This document shows positions 11,376 through 24,333 of a stretch of 64,000 nt of DNA, piece by piece (positions within the stretch are counted from its first letter, which is position 1; each line of letters begins with the position of its first letter). The notes beneath the pieces are model-generated. The model saw only the letters and a program-made list of their open reading frames with translations, was not told the DNA's origin and ran no database searches. A program made the translations under genes and the position numbers. Source of the DNA: Cornus controversa (lineage: Eukaryota > Streptophyta > Magnoliopsida > Cornales > Cornaceae); assembly GCA_026545225.1 (NCBI GenBank), contig CM048849.1:52336836-52400835 (forward strand), read 5' to 3'.

Positions 11376-11520
11376 TTAGTATATGCTAGAATACAAGTTA
11401 ATCCGACTGCCCAAAACATACAACATATCTCTTCAACGCCTAATTGTTACCTTAGAGTTGGGAAGAACTATGTGGACACTAACTTATGAAAATTCCTAAA
11501 ACATAGGCTTTTACCCAGTG
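11376..11520. repeat. Continuation of the left duplicated block beyond the MULE
   Basis: This stretch matches 36650-36790 in the leader intron of the At4g18490-like gene (shared CCAAAACATAC, GAACTA(T/C)GTGGA, AAAACATAGG). The duplicated block was therefore continuous before the MULE jumped in at the ATGTATTTA site. Confidence 0.65.
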
Positions 11521-12594
11521 ATTTTTATTTAATGACATCTTTTGGGTGGAATGAATTCTGGAGCAGTTGTAAGCAAATTCAACATGTGGAATGTCAAAAT
11601 TCCATTGACTAGAATTTTCACTAAAAAGAAATCTCAATAAGTTTTCCAATGTTTGAAGCTTAGGAGGGTGTATTCAATTAGGATTTTAAATGATTTTGAA
11701 AGACATTTTTTAAGTGACACACTTTCATGAATTTCTATGAATTTAAGTAAAATTCATGAATTTCTATAGATTTTTATTTCAGACTTTCATAGATTTCTAT
11801 AGGCTTTTATTACAGACTTTCATGGATTTATATAGACTTCTATTAGAGAATTTGATGAATTTTTATAGACTTGTAATGATTTCTTCAATATATTTTATTT
11901 ATTTGTATCCTTCAAGTATACTTGTATGTACAAGAAAACCAATGGTTCAAGGGACAGTTATAATGCAAAATGGATAAACTATCATTTATGATTTCTGCTA
12001 TTTGGAATTATTCAATGGAATTATTAAGAACCTATACAAAGTTACATATATCCGTCCTCATAACAGTGTGAAGAATGTTAACTAATATATGTCAAAATGA
12101 AAGTTGAATGAATGAGGAAGAGATCTTAAATTATCAAGTACCCAAATTAAAAATAAAGCAATTTCAAAGTCCCATATATAATTTGTGAGAAAGCAGGCCA
12201 CATAACTATCCTGTTATATAGACAAAAGCAAAAGGTAGTTTCATTAATCACGATCAGGTACCCCATGTATGCCACCACCAAAGCCATGGACATAAGGATA
12301 TGGAACATAAATAACAATACTGATAAGGAACAATTTAATTATTGATACCCATCTCAACAGCCCCCCAGTGCTATTAAAAACAATTAGGTTTACATCTAAT
12401 TAATAAGACTTGAAAGTGCTGGAAGGTAAGTAAGAGTAGTTATATTAATGTCTTTGAACAAAACAAGAGTTGAACTTTCCTTCCATTCAAGTAAGACAAT
12501 AAGGGCCTTTTCTCAACATGGGTTTTGACATTGATAATCTTTGATATATTGATTGTTACTGTTTGTGCAATTCGTTTGGTTTTGTTTTAAGAAG

Positions 12595-14182
12595 TATGGA
12601 CACGGACACGAATACAACACGACATGGACACAACGACACGACAAATTTTAAAAAAATAGGACACGACACGGCAGGGATACGACTATGAAATAATATATTA
12701 ATATATATTCAACAAGTTAACCAATATCCACAATATCATAAATCTAACAATAAAAAAATAATAAATTACACAAATACTTCAATTTATTATCAAGCAATTA
12801 ATGTATTTTCAAAAATGATGTTCATTATATTCAAACACACTACTAGAATCTTGCATATTACTCATTTTTCTAATAACAAACAAATAAATTTAAATACAAA
12901 GTACCAAATAAACCAACATGACTTTATGTTAAATAAAGTTCTATTTGCTTTTTTATTTTTTTGTTTCTAAATTTATTATTTAGGAATTTTATCTAACTAT
13001 TTTTTATTTTTAAAATTTTTTATTTTAGAAAATACTATATTTGTATAGAAAAAGGGCATAATAGTCATATTAAATGGTATATATGTCATTATAGTTATTT
13101 TAAGGGGTCAAGATGTCAACTTTTAGAAGATGAGGGGTTGAAATACTCAAAAAAATAGTTCAAAGGGGTCTTTTTGTAACTTTAAAAAAGTTTAGGGGTT
13201 TTTTTGCACTTTTAAAAATTACAAAATGTACCCCGCGTGTGCGGCGTGTCCAATCCGTGTCCTTGCCGTGTCCCCCGCGTGTCCTAAAAAAAAAAGAGTA
13301 AAATACACTGACCTCCCCTGAGGTTTGGCCTAATTACACCAGGCATCAAACTATTGAATTTTGTTACAATGACCTCCCCTAAGGTTTGCTCCGTTAGACA
13401 AAGACCCCCCTACGTCCAAAATTTTGTTAGTTTTGTCAAAAATTTTAGGGTAATTTACACTGACCTCTCGGGGTAAATTACACTGACCTCCCTTGAGGTT
13501 TGGCCTATTTAATATTTAATATAATATTTTAATTTTTATAATATAAATATATAAATATTTATTATATATAATATTTTAATAATATTATATATAATATTAA
13601 GATGTAATTATTAACATTATATAATATTATATAATGTTAATATAAAAAAATATAGAGGTAAATGCATTTTTGAATTAGATTTTTCTTGACAATTTAGATT
13701 TTTAAAATATTCATTTTGTCCTTGAAGCATATGTAAAGACATTGTTATCCTCTTGAAAATTCTTCTAAAATTACCCAAATACCCTCATTCTAACAAAATG
13801 CAATGAGTAGAAATACCCTCATTAATAATTGAAAAAGTCTCTCTCTTCATCTTCATCTTATTGGCCTTTATAGACTTCGATCATGGAGGATTTGAGTTGG
13901 CAAGAGAATATTAGAGAGAAGAGAAGAGAGTTTTAGAGAGGGATTGGCATGAAAAAGAAAGCAAAGAATAAAAGATGGGGCATGATGGTCTTTCTATTTT
14001 ATACAATTTATTTTTTAAAAAAATCATTAAAAAGCATTAAAATAATAGAAAAATAGAAAAATATATATATATTCTTTTTTAAAAAAAGAGTCCAACCTTG
14101 TGAACATATATTATTTAAACCTAAGATGGGTGAAATGTCTATTCTACCCTTAATATTATATTGATATAAAAATTAAAATATT

Positions 14183-14214
<32 letters not shown>

Positions 14215-14825
14215 TATAATTAAAATATAATTTTGCCCATCTTAATTATATGTATACATATGAATATTTTAATTATATAATATTATATATATATATATAT
14301 ATAATATTAAGATGTAATTATTAACATTATATAATGTTAATATAATATTATATACATATATATATATATATTATATTAACATTATATAATATTATATAAT
14401 GTTAATAATTACATCTTAATATTATATATAATATTATTAAAATATTATATATAATAAATATTTAATATTTATATTATAAAAATTAAAATATTATATTAAA
14501 TATTAAATATTAATTAGGCCAAACCTCAGGGGAGGTCAGTATAATTTACACCAAACCTTAGGGGAGGTCAGTGTAAATTACCCTAATTTTTTTTGACAAA
14601 ACTAACAGAATTTTGGACGGAGGGGATCTTTGTCTAACGGAGCAAACCTCAAGGGAGGTCATTGTAACAAAATCCAATAGTTTGATGCCGGGTGTAATTA
14701 GGCCAGACCTCAAGGGAGGTTAATGTATTTTACCCAAAAAAAATTCCAGGACACTTCTAAAGAGTGTCCGAGGAGTGTCCGAGAAGTGTCCGAGTGTCCG
14801 ACAAGGGCACAGCACCCCTATACGA
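12595..14825. mobile_element. Region with GGACAC/GTGTCC-rich ends, probable nested DNA element
   Basis: The left part (12595-12690) repeats GGACACG and ACGACACG. The right parts (13235-13285 and 14745-14810) repeat GTGTCCG on the same strand, so the two ends are inverted relative to each other. The relative at 57407-58394 lacks this DNA, which supports insertion. Exact borders and superfamily are not clear. 12945-13215 resembles 62870-63125. Confidence 0.45.
13296..14735. mobile_element. Long-inverted-repeat MULE-like element, 1.44 kb
   Basis: The left end GAGTAAAATACACTGACCTC and the inverse of the right end GGGTAAAATACATTAACCTC continue as inverted arms for several hundred bases. The arms include CTCCGTTAGACAAAGA and the AT-rich ATATAATATTAAGATGTAAT. 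Flanks are A-runs (13287-13295, 14736-14744), consistent with but not proof of a 9-bp duplication. The interior includes a MITE-like GAAGAGAGAC/AGAGAGTTTTAGAG stretch and no gene. The single strand could fold into a very long hairpin. Confidence 0.7.
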
Positions 14826-15261
14826 AGTTTCCATGGTTTCTAGGTTTTGTTTGTACTATGATTTTTTTAAAATTCTAGCTAATTGAATAGAAAAAGAGAG
14901 AATTTGAGAAGAGAGATAGAAAAACCAAGAGAAAAAAAGAAGTGTACCTTGAGATGAAGAAATGTTGTTCCTATATATTCTGCATAAAAAAAAAATTCAC
15001 CAAAATTTGTGGGGAAAAGGTTGGATTTGTTATGAACTTCGGTATTTATAACTTTCACTCTCAAATCCACCAAATCCACCACCTAATGAAATCGTTCAAA
15101 ATCTATGATTTTTTTAATACACCTAGACTTTTGTAAACTTTTTTAAAAATCTTAATTGAATACCGCCAGATTTGTGTAAACTCTTTAAAAGTATATAAAA
15201 GTCTGAATTGAATACACCTATATTTTTAAAGTATTTTAAAATCCTAATTGAATACGCCTCC

Positions 15262-16897
15262 TTAGTTATCACCACAAGTTCTTTTTTTTTTTGGTTCATA
15301 ATTGTTTTGAAGAACTATCCATGTTGGTACAAATTTTTTTAGCCTTTTTATTTTGTGAGTTGCTTTTTAAGATTTGAAATCTTTTTTATTTATTTTATTT
15401 TATTTATCTATTTTTGCAGAGTAAACAAACATAACATATAAGTTTTTAACTATTTTCTTTTGTGGTTGCTTTTTAAGATTTGAAATCTTTTTTATTTATT
15501 TTATTTTTTGTATCTATCTTTGTAGAGTAAAGAAACATAACACATACACTATAAAAGACACTACAAAAAATGGCCTCCTTCCACTCCTAAGATCTCAACT
15601 TTGTAAGATATTTACAAGTGTCACTAATCCAAAAGTCAAAAGAAATCTCTCACATTTAATTAATTTGAAATTGTGCAAATAAGGCCAAATAGCGAGATTC
15701 CGTCAATTTGCTGTTAACAGAAGTATGAAATGTCAAAAATGCGCTAGAGTAGTGTTTGCTACTCATTTTGTATATAACCGGGGTCGTTTTTGCACTTTAC
15801 CCAAAAAAGAAAGTTTAATTTTGTAATAATCTTACCCTTGGCATGATAAGTGCGCTTACATGGTGGGTTACACTTAATAAATTTTTTATTTTTTATTTGT
15901 TCTTGGAGGGAGATCGCACAAGATCGTCAGGGTTCTCTCATCCGATGTGGGGTGTGTGAGTGTTTGTGATATGCATTTTCTCTTATGGCACTTCTAACAT
16001 TGCAACTAGAAGCATGTACAAATAATTCCATCCGGATGGAACAACGAAGCAAACAAACGTTTCAATATAAATTTGATAAAATTTGAGTATAAGAATATAG
16101 TATTCGTAAATACCAATCTTTAGATTTAAAGAGTAAGATATATGGTTCAAAAAGTTTAGATATTTATAGATTAAAGTTTATGCATTATTTTATAAGTAAA
16201 GTGCAAAAAACTCCCCTACTATGTCAACAAGATCGATATGCATTTTCCAATCGTAGTGAACTGGGTGCTCAAACATGGCCTTATTTGGTGATCTGGAGAC
16301 TCCTACTGTTCTATATAAATTTATTTATAATTATATATATGCACATACATTACGCAGACATGAAAATATATTTTGCTTCTAGTCTGAATTGATTTTAAAC
16401 CAACACATTGATTAGTCTTTTAGAAAGCTTAAATCTTTATCTGCACACTTTTAAAATCTGGCGGTGCTTTTTTATCACGCAGGGAGGTGTTTTAATTTAG
16501 CGGTGTTTTTTACCATGCATGGAAGTATATGCATATCACAGGGGTAATATAATTGTAAACAAGTATAAAAATTCTTGAGAAGTCTAAGTCATGGACACGA
16601 TCCAAGTTATCATTAGTCCACTCTCTTGTACACCAAAGCCGGACATGATAATATGCTTGAATTGGGCAAGGAAATGGCATAAAAGTTCCTATAGGTTGTT
16701 ATCGACTGATGTGTAATTTACTTGGGAAAAACTTCAACTTGGAAGAAGGGTTTATGCTATAGGAGGTTGACCTGGATGCAGAGCATTGTTACCTGATTCA
16801 AAGGCATTCAAGTTGAAGTCTTTGTCATAAATGAATAAAGTGCTCATAACCCGAAGATATATTAATCATCATATCCAGGCTTGATATTAAGCTGAAG
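15262..16897. other. No gene seen
   Basis: AT-rich intergenic DNA. 15360-15540 contains a local duplication (TTGAAATCTTTTTTATTTATTTTA appears twice, at about 15377 and 15480). No splice-consistent coding stretch was found. Confidence 0.6.
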
Positions 16898-17110
16898 GAG
16901 CAATGCTACATGTCATGAAATAATTTCATGAATTTGTATCATGAATGATGTGGCAGGTAACGTGGAGAGTTAGTATTGGTGGGATTCCCCCCATACACAT
17001 AGTCCCATGATATTATCATTGAATCCTACCAATACTAACTCTCCACGTTACCTGCCACATCATTCATGATACAAATTCATGAAATTATTTCATGACGTTT
17101 AGCATTTCTC
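16898..17110. mobile_element. MULE-type MITE, 213 bp
   Basis: Full copy of the 2050-2261 family, starting GAGCAATGCTACATGTCATG and ending TTTAGCATTTCTC. It is flanked by TAAGCTGAAG (16888-16897, 17111-17120), a perfect 10-bp repeat. The two arms pair over about 90 bp. Confidence 0.9.
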
Positions 17111-17894
17111 TAAGCTGAAGATGTCTGTGTTTGTGTAATCAGCCCATGAATAGTCTGCTATCACTAATTTTATCTCTTTGCAATATTTTATTATACTAAA
17201 AAAAAAAACTTCCCGCTAAGTATATATACAAACAATATTATATTAAATAATTATATTCTAACCGATTTTACAAACTTTATTCCTTTGATACAGTCAACAA
17301 GATATTCCTCCTTTGATGCAGTCAATAAGATTCACACTCCCGTCCATTTTATCAAAGGAATAACAAAGTAAATGTAAATCACACACATGAATTTGAAAAA
17401 TAGGTGTAAATAACATTACTTTTATATATATATATGGAGGTGGTATTCATACTCCATTTTTGCACAAATGGACTCCAATTTTAAATAGAAAGGCCTTCTA
17501 ATGCGTAACTTCAATAATAAAGTTAATCAAAGTATGCATGAGGTATTCAAAAGAAAAGAAGTAACCACTAATAATAAGAAGGGCAATAAACCATCATAAA
17601 ATTATATTAATTATAATCAAAACAAACATATATTAATGATACAACCAGAAAAAAACGATAAAAAACATTATTAAAGCAGAAGCTAATACAAAATAATTGC
17701 ACTAGGTAATTATTGTCTCGTTTACCATAAGTAGTATTACTAAAAGAGAAGACTTGAAGAGCCAGTGAGGATTTTTTTTTCCCCAAAATGAGTGAATTGG
17801 TAAACAAGAATGATAGAGTGTTGGGACAGAGCAAAAATTGAAACATAGCATAGATTTGGAATGAGACAAAAAGGATTAATTAGTTGAGTTGTCT

Positions 17895-19598
17895 TCAAAG
17901 CTGAGGAAGAACCCAAATAGGAGAAGGTCGAATCTCCTTGAGGTCGAAGAGGTAGATGCTGTCATCTTCCAAGTTAAAGACCCCCAAATCGTAACATCCC
18001 CAAGAGTTTTCAATATATTCAGCAGTGAAGTAAATAGAATTCCTTCTCAACCCGGGAAAATCATGGGCGGATACAGAAGCAGAGTGATTTTGGCCAATAA
18101 ACAATACACGATCGCCCAAGCTGGGCACATATACCCACTTATTCTCAACAAAGTCCCGCTTATACACATCAAATGTAGCGGTCATAATGTTTTCCTTGTC
18201 ATCAGGATGATCACGGAGGTACCTAACAACCATCAACAGTTCCCCTGAAGATTCCACCAAATACCTAGTGGAAACAGAAGAAATTCTCACCTTCCGTTGG
18301 CGATAGTCCATTGTTGGTTGCACAGTTGGAGGCACAGTAGAAATTGCAAGACTTCTCTTTGGAGAAGAAGGGTTTGTGAGATCCCAAGATTCTACAGAAC
18401 CATGCCTGCACAAAGCATAAAAAAGTTTCTTCTTGCTGAAATACAAGAGATCAACATAGGAGTCCGTTATCGGCGAATCTAGTGCAGTCCATGAAGTGTC
18501 CCCAATTCTGCAGAAGGCAAGTCGGTTTGGGTGTTCTTTGCCTTGGATGGCCATAACTGTGCAACACTGAGAGTACTCTTGATCAACATTGCTCTTGTTG
18601 TTGGAAACAAATGGGGTTGGGGCTGAGGACATAACAAGCTTCCTAAAGAAATTCTCACTCAGATTTTTAGCCGATATGGGCGACATCTGTTTCCATATCA
18701 TGAACTCTGTAACAACGGGGGAGGAGGAATCAATGTGCATGCCATTGAGACGTCGACTTGAGATAAGCGGAGGGAGGGTTTCGATAGGAGGGAGGGGAAG
18801 GTAGGGCATAGAGGAGTCAATAAAGGGATTGTAGAGATAGAGGGAGCAATTGTGGGAGTGAATAAAGGCAAGCCAGCCATGAGAGGAACCAATGCAAATG
18901 GCTTCCTCAGGCGAAAGGTGATCCGTATGCCATGGCATCCACAGATTCTTCTTCTTCTTCAAAAGCTTATTCTCTGCCGCGTTCAAGAAGTGATAGTAAT
19001 CATTGTCCTCTGGCTCCACCTCCGATTTACGTTTAACCTTGAATTTTGTGGATATCAAAGTTGTGCCCACCGACCCAAGAACTGTGCTTCTGCAGTGGCG
19101 ACAGTAAGTAGCATCCCTTTTACGCTTATAATAACCGCCTTCGCTGTCAGCAACCAAACTAGGAGGTACCATCAGCCACGGGGAGCCAGAGCCAGACAAA
19201 TAAGTAGTTCCCCCTTGTCGTGTTGTTTCTGTTTCTTCTTGGTCAAGTAATGTTGCTTCTGCTTCTGCTTCTGCTTCTGCTGCAGATGTTTGAAGAGAAG
19301 AAGAAAAACAACGTTGCATGGACGACGAAAAGATGAGTGCAGGTTTTTTGAAAACTACTCTGCCTTCCAGGAGTAAACTGTTGTTTTGGGTTTTGGAAAC
19401 GGACAATCGTGATATGGTTGTACAAGGGGGTTGTATTCTTTGAAGATGCAGAGAAAAGTCTGATGATCGGACGGAAGAGAGTGAACGAACAGCAGCTTCA
19501 CAAGAGGGTTTGTGAAATCTCACTCTGGATGGCCATATTTTCAGCACAGATCGGTGGGAAAATAACATCGAATGGGCTAAAGGGGAGTAACTAACCAT
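17895..19598 (-). CDS. DUF295 (KIB1-4 beta-propeller) protein, organelle-targeted type
   Basis: Single-exon gene for a 567-aa protein of the plant DUF295 family. There is no F-box. The N terminus is instead a long Arg/Ser-rich presequence, with RCFSS at residues 96-100, as in the mitochondrial DUF295 subgroup. An Ala-Glu repeat (about 106-115) comes from a GCTTCT microsatellite. The propeller domain is complete: CIGSSHGWLAF (235-245), YLYNPFID, LLYFSKKKLFYAL, SWDLTNPSSPKR, YLVESSGELLMVVRY, FDVYKRDFVENKW, SLGDRVLFIGQNHS and NSIYFTAEY. The first ATG gives the longest product; Met11 is an alternative start. The gene is intact, unlike 590-2686, and diverged from its neighbour at 24936-26531. Molecular function in this subgroup is unknown; organelle location is inferred. 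Confidence 0.9.
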   Translation of the reverse strand: MVSYSPLAHSMLFSHRSVLKIWPSRVRFHKPSCEAAVRSLSSVRSSDFSLHLQRIQPPCTTISRLSVSKTQNNSLLLEGRVVFKKPALIFSSSMQRCFSSSLQTSAAEAEAEAEATLLDQEETETTRQGGTTYLSGSGSPWLMVPPSLVADSEGGYYKRKRDATYCRHCRSTVLGSVGTTLISTKFKVKRKSEVEPEDNDYYHFLNAAENKLLKKKKNLWMPWHTDHLSPEEAICIGSSHGWLAFIHSHNCSLYLYNPFIDSSMPYLPLPPIETLPPLISSRRLNGMHIDSSSPVVTEFMIWKQMSPISAKNLSENFFRKLVMSSAPTPFVSNNKSNVDQEYSQCCTVMAIQGKEHPNRLAFCRIGDTSWTALDSPITDSYVDLLYFSKKKLFYALCRHGSVESWDLTNPSSPKRSLAISTVPPTVQPTMDYRQRKVRISSVSTRYLVESSGELLMVVRYLRDHPDDKENIMTATFDVYKRDFVENKWVYVPSLGDRVLFIGQNHSASVSAHDFPGLRRNSIYFTAEYIENSWGCYDLGVFNLEDDSIYLFDLKEIRPSPIWVLPQL

Positions 19599-20778
19599 CT
19601 CTCTCTCCTCTCTGCAGGTAGCCGCCTAGTCTTTCCAATAGTTTCTCTACGTATTGTAGAGTAAACAGGAAAAGAGAGGATTAGGAGGGGTAGCTGATGG
19701 GTTCGGTCCAGTTGGCTATGAGTTTTCGAGAAATTGTTGGAAGGGAGTGCTTACAATATAATTTATTTGAGACCAAGACTTATTGGGTAATGGGGTGTAG
19801 AGTCCCTGTCAGAGAAAAGTACGTGTTTACTAGTTATTTCAAACAAACATTGCTTGATATGATTTTATATTTCTTATATAAAATCATCATTTAACAAATG
19901 TAATATTTTAATATCAAATATTAATTAATAATGTTTATATAAACATTATTCTTATTGAAATTATTGTATTTAATTGAATTATTTTCTATTAATAAATTTT
20001 TTAATTTTTAACGATATTTTTCTGATACATAAATATTTGTAGAAATAAAATATGATTTTTGAATAAGATCTTTTTTTTTTTACTTGGTTCACTTTCTTTC
20101 ATTATTCGTAAAGAATTTTTGTATCACACATTTGATTATCATTATAAATTTTAGTCGCTAATATATTTATTTTTTATTATTATATTATCTTCTAGTAATT
20201 CTTTTAAATGACTTGGTTGTTCATTTATCGATTTTTACCTAATTTTCTTGTTATTTTATTATTTATAACACAAAAAATTGTTGTAACAAAAGAAGAGAAA
20301 ACGTGAGGAATTGAGAAAAAAAGATAAAAGTGAATAGAAGATGGAAGTTTTATAATTTCTATTTTTTTTTACAATTATCCGTTAATTATATATTCAACCA
20401 TTCATAAATAAATAAATAAACATGAAATGAGGAGTGATATAGAGAAAAAAGAGGAAAGTTTTGAGATAAAGTTAAAAATTAGAAGTTTTAGAATGAATTA
20501 AATTATTTTGGCCTATTTTTAAAGTTTTACCATTGGTTGAGGTCTATCACTACCAGGGAACAAGAATTTTAAGAAGTCTAATAATATTAGAAAATAAAAA
20601 TTTTAGAAACTCTTATTAAGAAAATAAACTAATTTGGAGGTATTCTATTAGCTGAAGCCTTAGGCAACCGCCTAAGTCAGCTTAAAGGTCCAACCGGCCC
20701 TAGATCCAGACATACCATACTCATCCAATAATACGTACTACTGTTTTCCTTTAGATAAGAGTGTATTTTGTAAATGGG
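19599..20778. other. Intergenic, no gene seen
   Basis: Upstream of the DUF295 gene is a TC-rich stretch (19600-19620), possibly part of its leader. The rest is AT-rich with no coding stretch I can support. Confidence 0.55.
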
Positions 20779-20902
20779 AAATGCTAAACTTCATGAAATT
20801 ATTTCATGATTTTTTATCATGAATGATGTGGCATGTGATAATACCATTGGGACTCTATGTATGAGGGAATTTCACCAATACTAACTCACCATTTAATTGT
20901 AT
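20778..20902. mobile_element. Truncated MITE of the 1949-2348 outer type
   Basis: It starts GGAAATGCTAAACTTCATG and matches the left half of the outer MITE, including the unbroken middle GGGAATTTCACCAATACTAA that the inner MITE split at 2050. The right arm is missing after TCACCATTTAATTG. Confidence 0.8.
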
Positions 20903-23205
20903 CTTCTAAAATAATGAAAATATTGGAGGCATAGTGATGGAGGCACGGTACCGGACGATAAAGACCATCTACATGTAAACCCTTTTTGCTATTATTATTT
21001 TGTTGTACATAGTTGATACCTAAGATGTGGGATGAGATTTTCATATAATGTTTTTGTATAGATGATCTAGATGATTGTCTTTTGTTGTATAATGTAAATA
21101 TTGAAAGTATTTATGCTATGGTGGTGTTGTTTTTTCAAGTCTCACATCAAATTCAAGTATTGAATGTAAGTTTCTTATATTTGAATTTGGGGACGTGACA
21201 TAAAATATAGTGAAATCTGAAAATACATCAATAATATAACCTCTTTGCTCTAAATCCATTTCCCTCTTCCTCACGCTCTTTCTAACAGGAAACACACCAC
21301 GAACAATGAAGCAAATGAGGAACATGTATAGTGTCTCTGAAAAGTATATTATGAGACGAATGAAAAGAATTTTGGTCTTTGAATCAATATTTGGGTTTCG
21401 GACTAAGAGCTTGGAAAACGTTTGAACAAATTGGTGACTTTGGCTTTATATGAGTATTTAATTAGATACATATTGTCACAGTGGGAACAACAGATTCGAT
21501 CAATTATTCAAAATTATTCGAGAATATTAATTGAATTACGGTTTTGAGAAAGTTCATATTGCATGATTTTGTAGTAATTCACATATGTAAATGGGAGAGA
21601 AATTAGAGTTCTTTTATTAAATGAAAATTTCATTGAAAATAAAACTGTAAATGGGAGAGAATATTAGATTTCCGGATGAATTGAACCGGTATTTTGTAAA
21701 TACCGTAGACACAAGTAACAATAATACAATGATTTATGTCAAAAGAGGCACACTGGCAGTGTATGCCGAGGTTTTGCTAAAATTCATGTGAAGATTAGCT
21801 AGATACTTTATTCTAAATCATGCCTCACCCGCTGAGATTTTTGATGAAACTTTTCCATATTTTTTTTTCTTTCAAGAAATTTAAGATGGTTCCTATATGT
21901 CATTTGTTGGTAAAATATATGAATATAATATAATCCCACTTGTGCACGCCTGCAAAAAAAATATATATAGGAACAAAACCTTGTTTATCAATACTAATGT
22001 AAGCACTTAAAAGCTAACATGAGAGCTCAATGCCCAGAAGGCAAAGTGCAGCTAATTAAACTACCAACACGAGTTACTAATTGTTGAAACAATCAAAGTC
22101 TTCATGCTAAAGACTTGTGATTCCATGTCATAATCAAAACCAGATAAACTAAACCACTGACATAATTGAAGGAAGATATCGACTCGTAAAAGAAAAAACG
22201 AGCGCTTTGCAAGGGAAGAACAACTAAAAGCTTGGTACTAAAGGTATCGTGACTCCATGCCATAATCCAAAATGATCTGCATCACACAATAAGCAAAATT
22301 CAATCAAATATTACCCAAAAAGAAATATAAAACTTCAAGTATGCTAATGAGTGGAGATTTTTGTGTGTGCACACATCAATTTGTGTGCTTGCTTGCTAAT
22401 GTGAGAGAGATTTAAATAGGACAAAAAGCTCCAAACACGTACGTACGTACGGTACTTGTTTAAACAAGATTTACAATAGAAAAACCTTCAACTTAAGCTG
22501 AACCTTACAGGGTATGATTAGTGATTACTTTACTATGTAGTATGTTCATGATGTACGTTGAATTTTGTGATATTAACTATGTACGTACGTTCCTTTTCTG
22601 TTCAATGGTCGCATAATTAGTGGCAATGATTTACTAGGTAGATGTCCATTGAACAGAAGGCTCTCATTGGATTAATCTAATTCTATGCACCTTGCAGTAA
22701 TAGCAAGTGATGGTTGATGATGTTTATATATTGTACGAGCTTATGGGGGCCCTCAATATGATAGAAAGAAAAGAAAGAAAAATAATCCCTAACGTAAAGA
22801 AGAAAAACAAGGTTCAAAGTATCATTTGCAGCAAATACGTTCAAGCTGAAGCTTTTTACCATAAACATGAATGTACGTTGCTTCTCAGTGAAGACAATTT
22901 TACTTCAAACCTATCAGCATTTTCAAATTTAATGACAATACTTTCTTCGGCCCTGATCAGGAATCTTTAAATATAATATCAAACCATCTTGTTCAATCCT
23001 TAAACACTTGGGTAAGTTAAGTGGTTGTGGATATTTTAGGAGTTGAGGGAGAGCTTAATCGAGTTTTGATAATCTTTTTAAACTCAGAAGAGAGACTTTT
23101 GCGACTCTGTTTATGGTGATGGTACCAAAAGCTTTGCAGCTTTATTCAGTTGTCCTAGCATTTAGTCCCTCATATCTGATATTTAGATAGAACAAATTCG
23201 AGAAA
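20903..23205. other. Intergenic, no gene seen
   Basis: No coding stretch with motifs or splice-consistent frames. It contains a short (ACGT)n run near 22438-22450. Confidence 0.5.
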
Positions 23206-23213
23206 CCTGTAAA

Positions 23214-24333
23214 CAGGGGCGGAGCCAGGATTTTGGTGTAGGGGGGGCCAAATTTTTTTTTTTTTACATCAGTTTAATATTAGTTTTATAATTATGTACA
23301 AAAATATATATAATATATATGTATTATATAAATGTATATATACAATATATAAAGCGTCAATAGTTTTTAGTGACCTGACTAGACTTAGGCCTATGCTTCC
23401 AAAGTAATCAATTAACCTAAAATTTTATCAATTAGTTATTTAAATAAATTTTCTTATCAAACTTTTTTAACAGGATAGAAAAAGATTAAGCTAAAATTGA
23501 AAAAGCTTTCAACTAAACAATTAGACTTTTAACATATAAACAAATACAAAATTCATGTAGTAATATCAGAAATTAATAATTAAGCAAAATCTGGAACACG
23601 TCATACATATTAACATATCAACTATCAATTTATCATTATTTTTAATTATCAATTAATAGTATAATCGTACTAATAGAATAATTCAAAAATAATACTTCTA
23701 ATTCAATAGTCCTTTATACCACTTTTTGCTAACATACAAGTATGTCTCTGATCACTACACTAAAAAAAAGAAGCTTAGTTTGATAAGTATATATCTATTA
23801 AATAAAGTACAACTGTTTCTTTTTCTTTTTTTCGAAACCCATATAAAAAATTATTTTCCAATCCAAGCAATAAGATTGAAATTAAATTAGGAACTGAATT
23901 GATATAAAAGGGATTAGTGTGAGGGTGTGTTTATATTCATGCTATGTATCTGCTATTGAGATTTCGGATACAACATTGACATAATATACTAATATATAAG
24001 TCTTGAGTTTCTAAAAGGCCAATGAAGAATTGGGTTTGGGGAATTTATTAGTATTAAGTTTCTAAAGGCCCAATAACCAATGAGGAATTGGGTTTGGGGG
24101 GTTTATTAGTATTAAGTTTCTAAAGGCCCAATGGCCAATGAAGAATTGGGTTTGGTGGAATTTATTAGTATTGAATTTCTGAAGGCCCAATATCTAATGA
24201 AGAAATGGATTTGGAGGGGCCAAGTAGTGCATATACATGTATTAATTTTGAAAAACAGGCATACTAGTAAAAGAAATTTCAAATTTTTGGGGGGGCCATG
24301 GCCCCTGCTAGCCCCCCCCTGGCTCCGCCCCTG
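23214..24333. mobile_element. Non-autonomous hAT element, 1.12 kb
   Basis: Perfect inverted ends CAGGGGCGGAGCCAGG and a perfect 8-bp duplication CCTGTAAA (23206-23213, 24334-24341). G-runs and C-runs next to the ends extend the pairing. There is no transposase. An internal array at 24002-24222 has about four units of 58-60 bp built on AAGTTTCTAAAGGCCCAAT. Confidence 0.93.
24002..24222 (+). repeat. Minisatellite inside the hAT element
   Basis: About four units of 58-60 bp, each with TTTCTAAAGGCCCAAT, GAAGAATTGGGTTTGG and TTTATTAGTATT. Confidence 0.85.

Larger units (their letters stand above)
11663..15261. mobile_element. PIF/Harbinger-like element with nested insertions
   Basis: The left end is GGAGGGTGTATTCAATTAGG and the inverted right end GGAGGCGTATTCAATTAGG. 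Both are flanked by TTA (11660-11662, 15262-15264), the PIF/Harbinger target. Subterminal sequence at both sides matches the 1-kb relative at 57407-58394. 12000-12590 has no gene I can see. No transposase is recognised. Assignment to PIF/Harbinger rests on the TTA flank, and a MULE origin is the alternative. Confidence 0.65.

Noticed and set aside
17889-19250. Plus-strand open frames across the DUF295 gene
   Set aside because: Antisense shadows of the real 567-aa minus-strand frame.
22707-22970. 87-codon open frame starting MMVDDVYILYELMG
   Set aside because: No motif, no splice support and no codon pattern beyond chance for AT-rich DNA.
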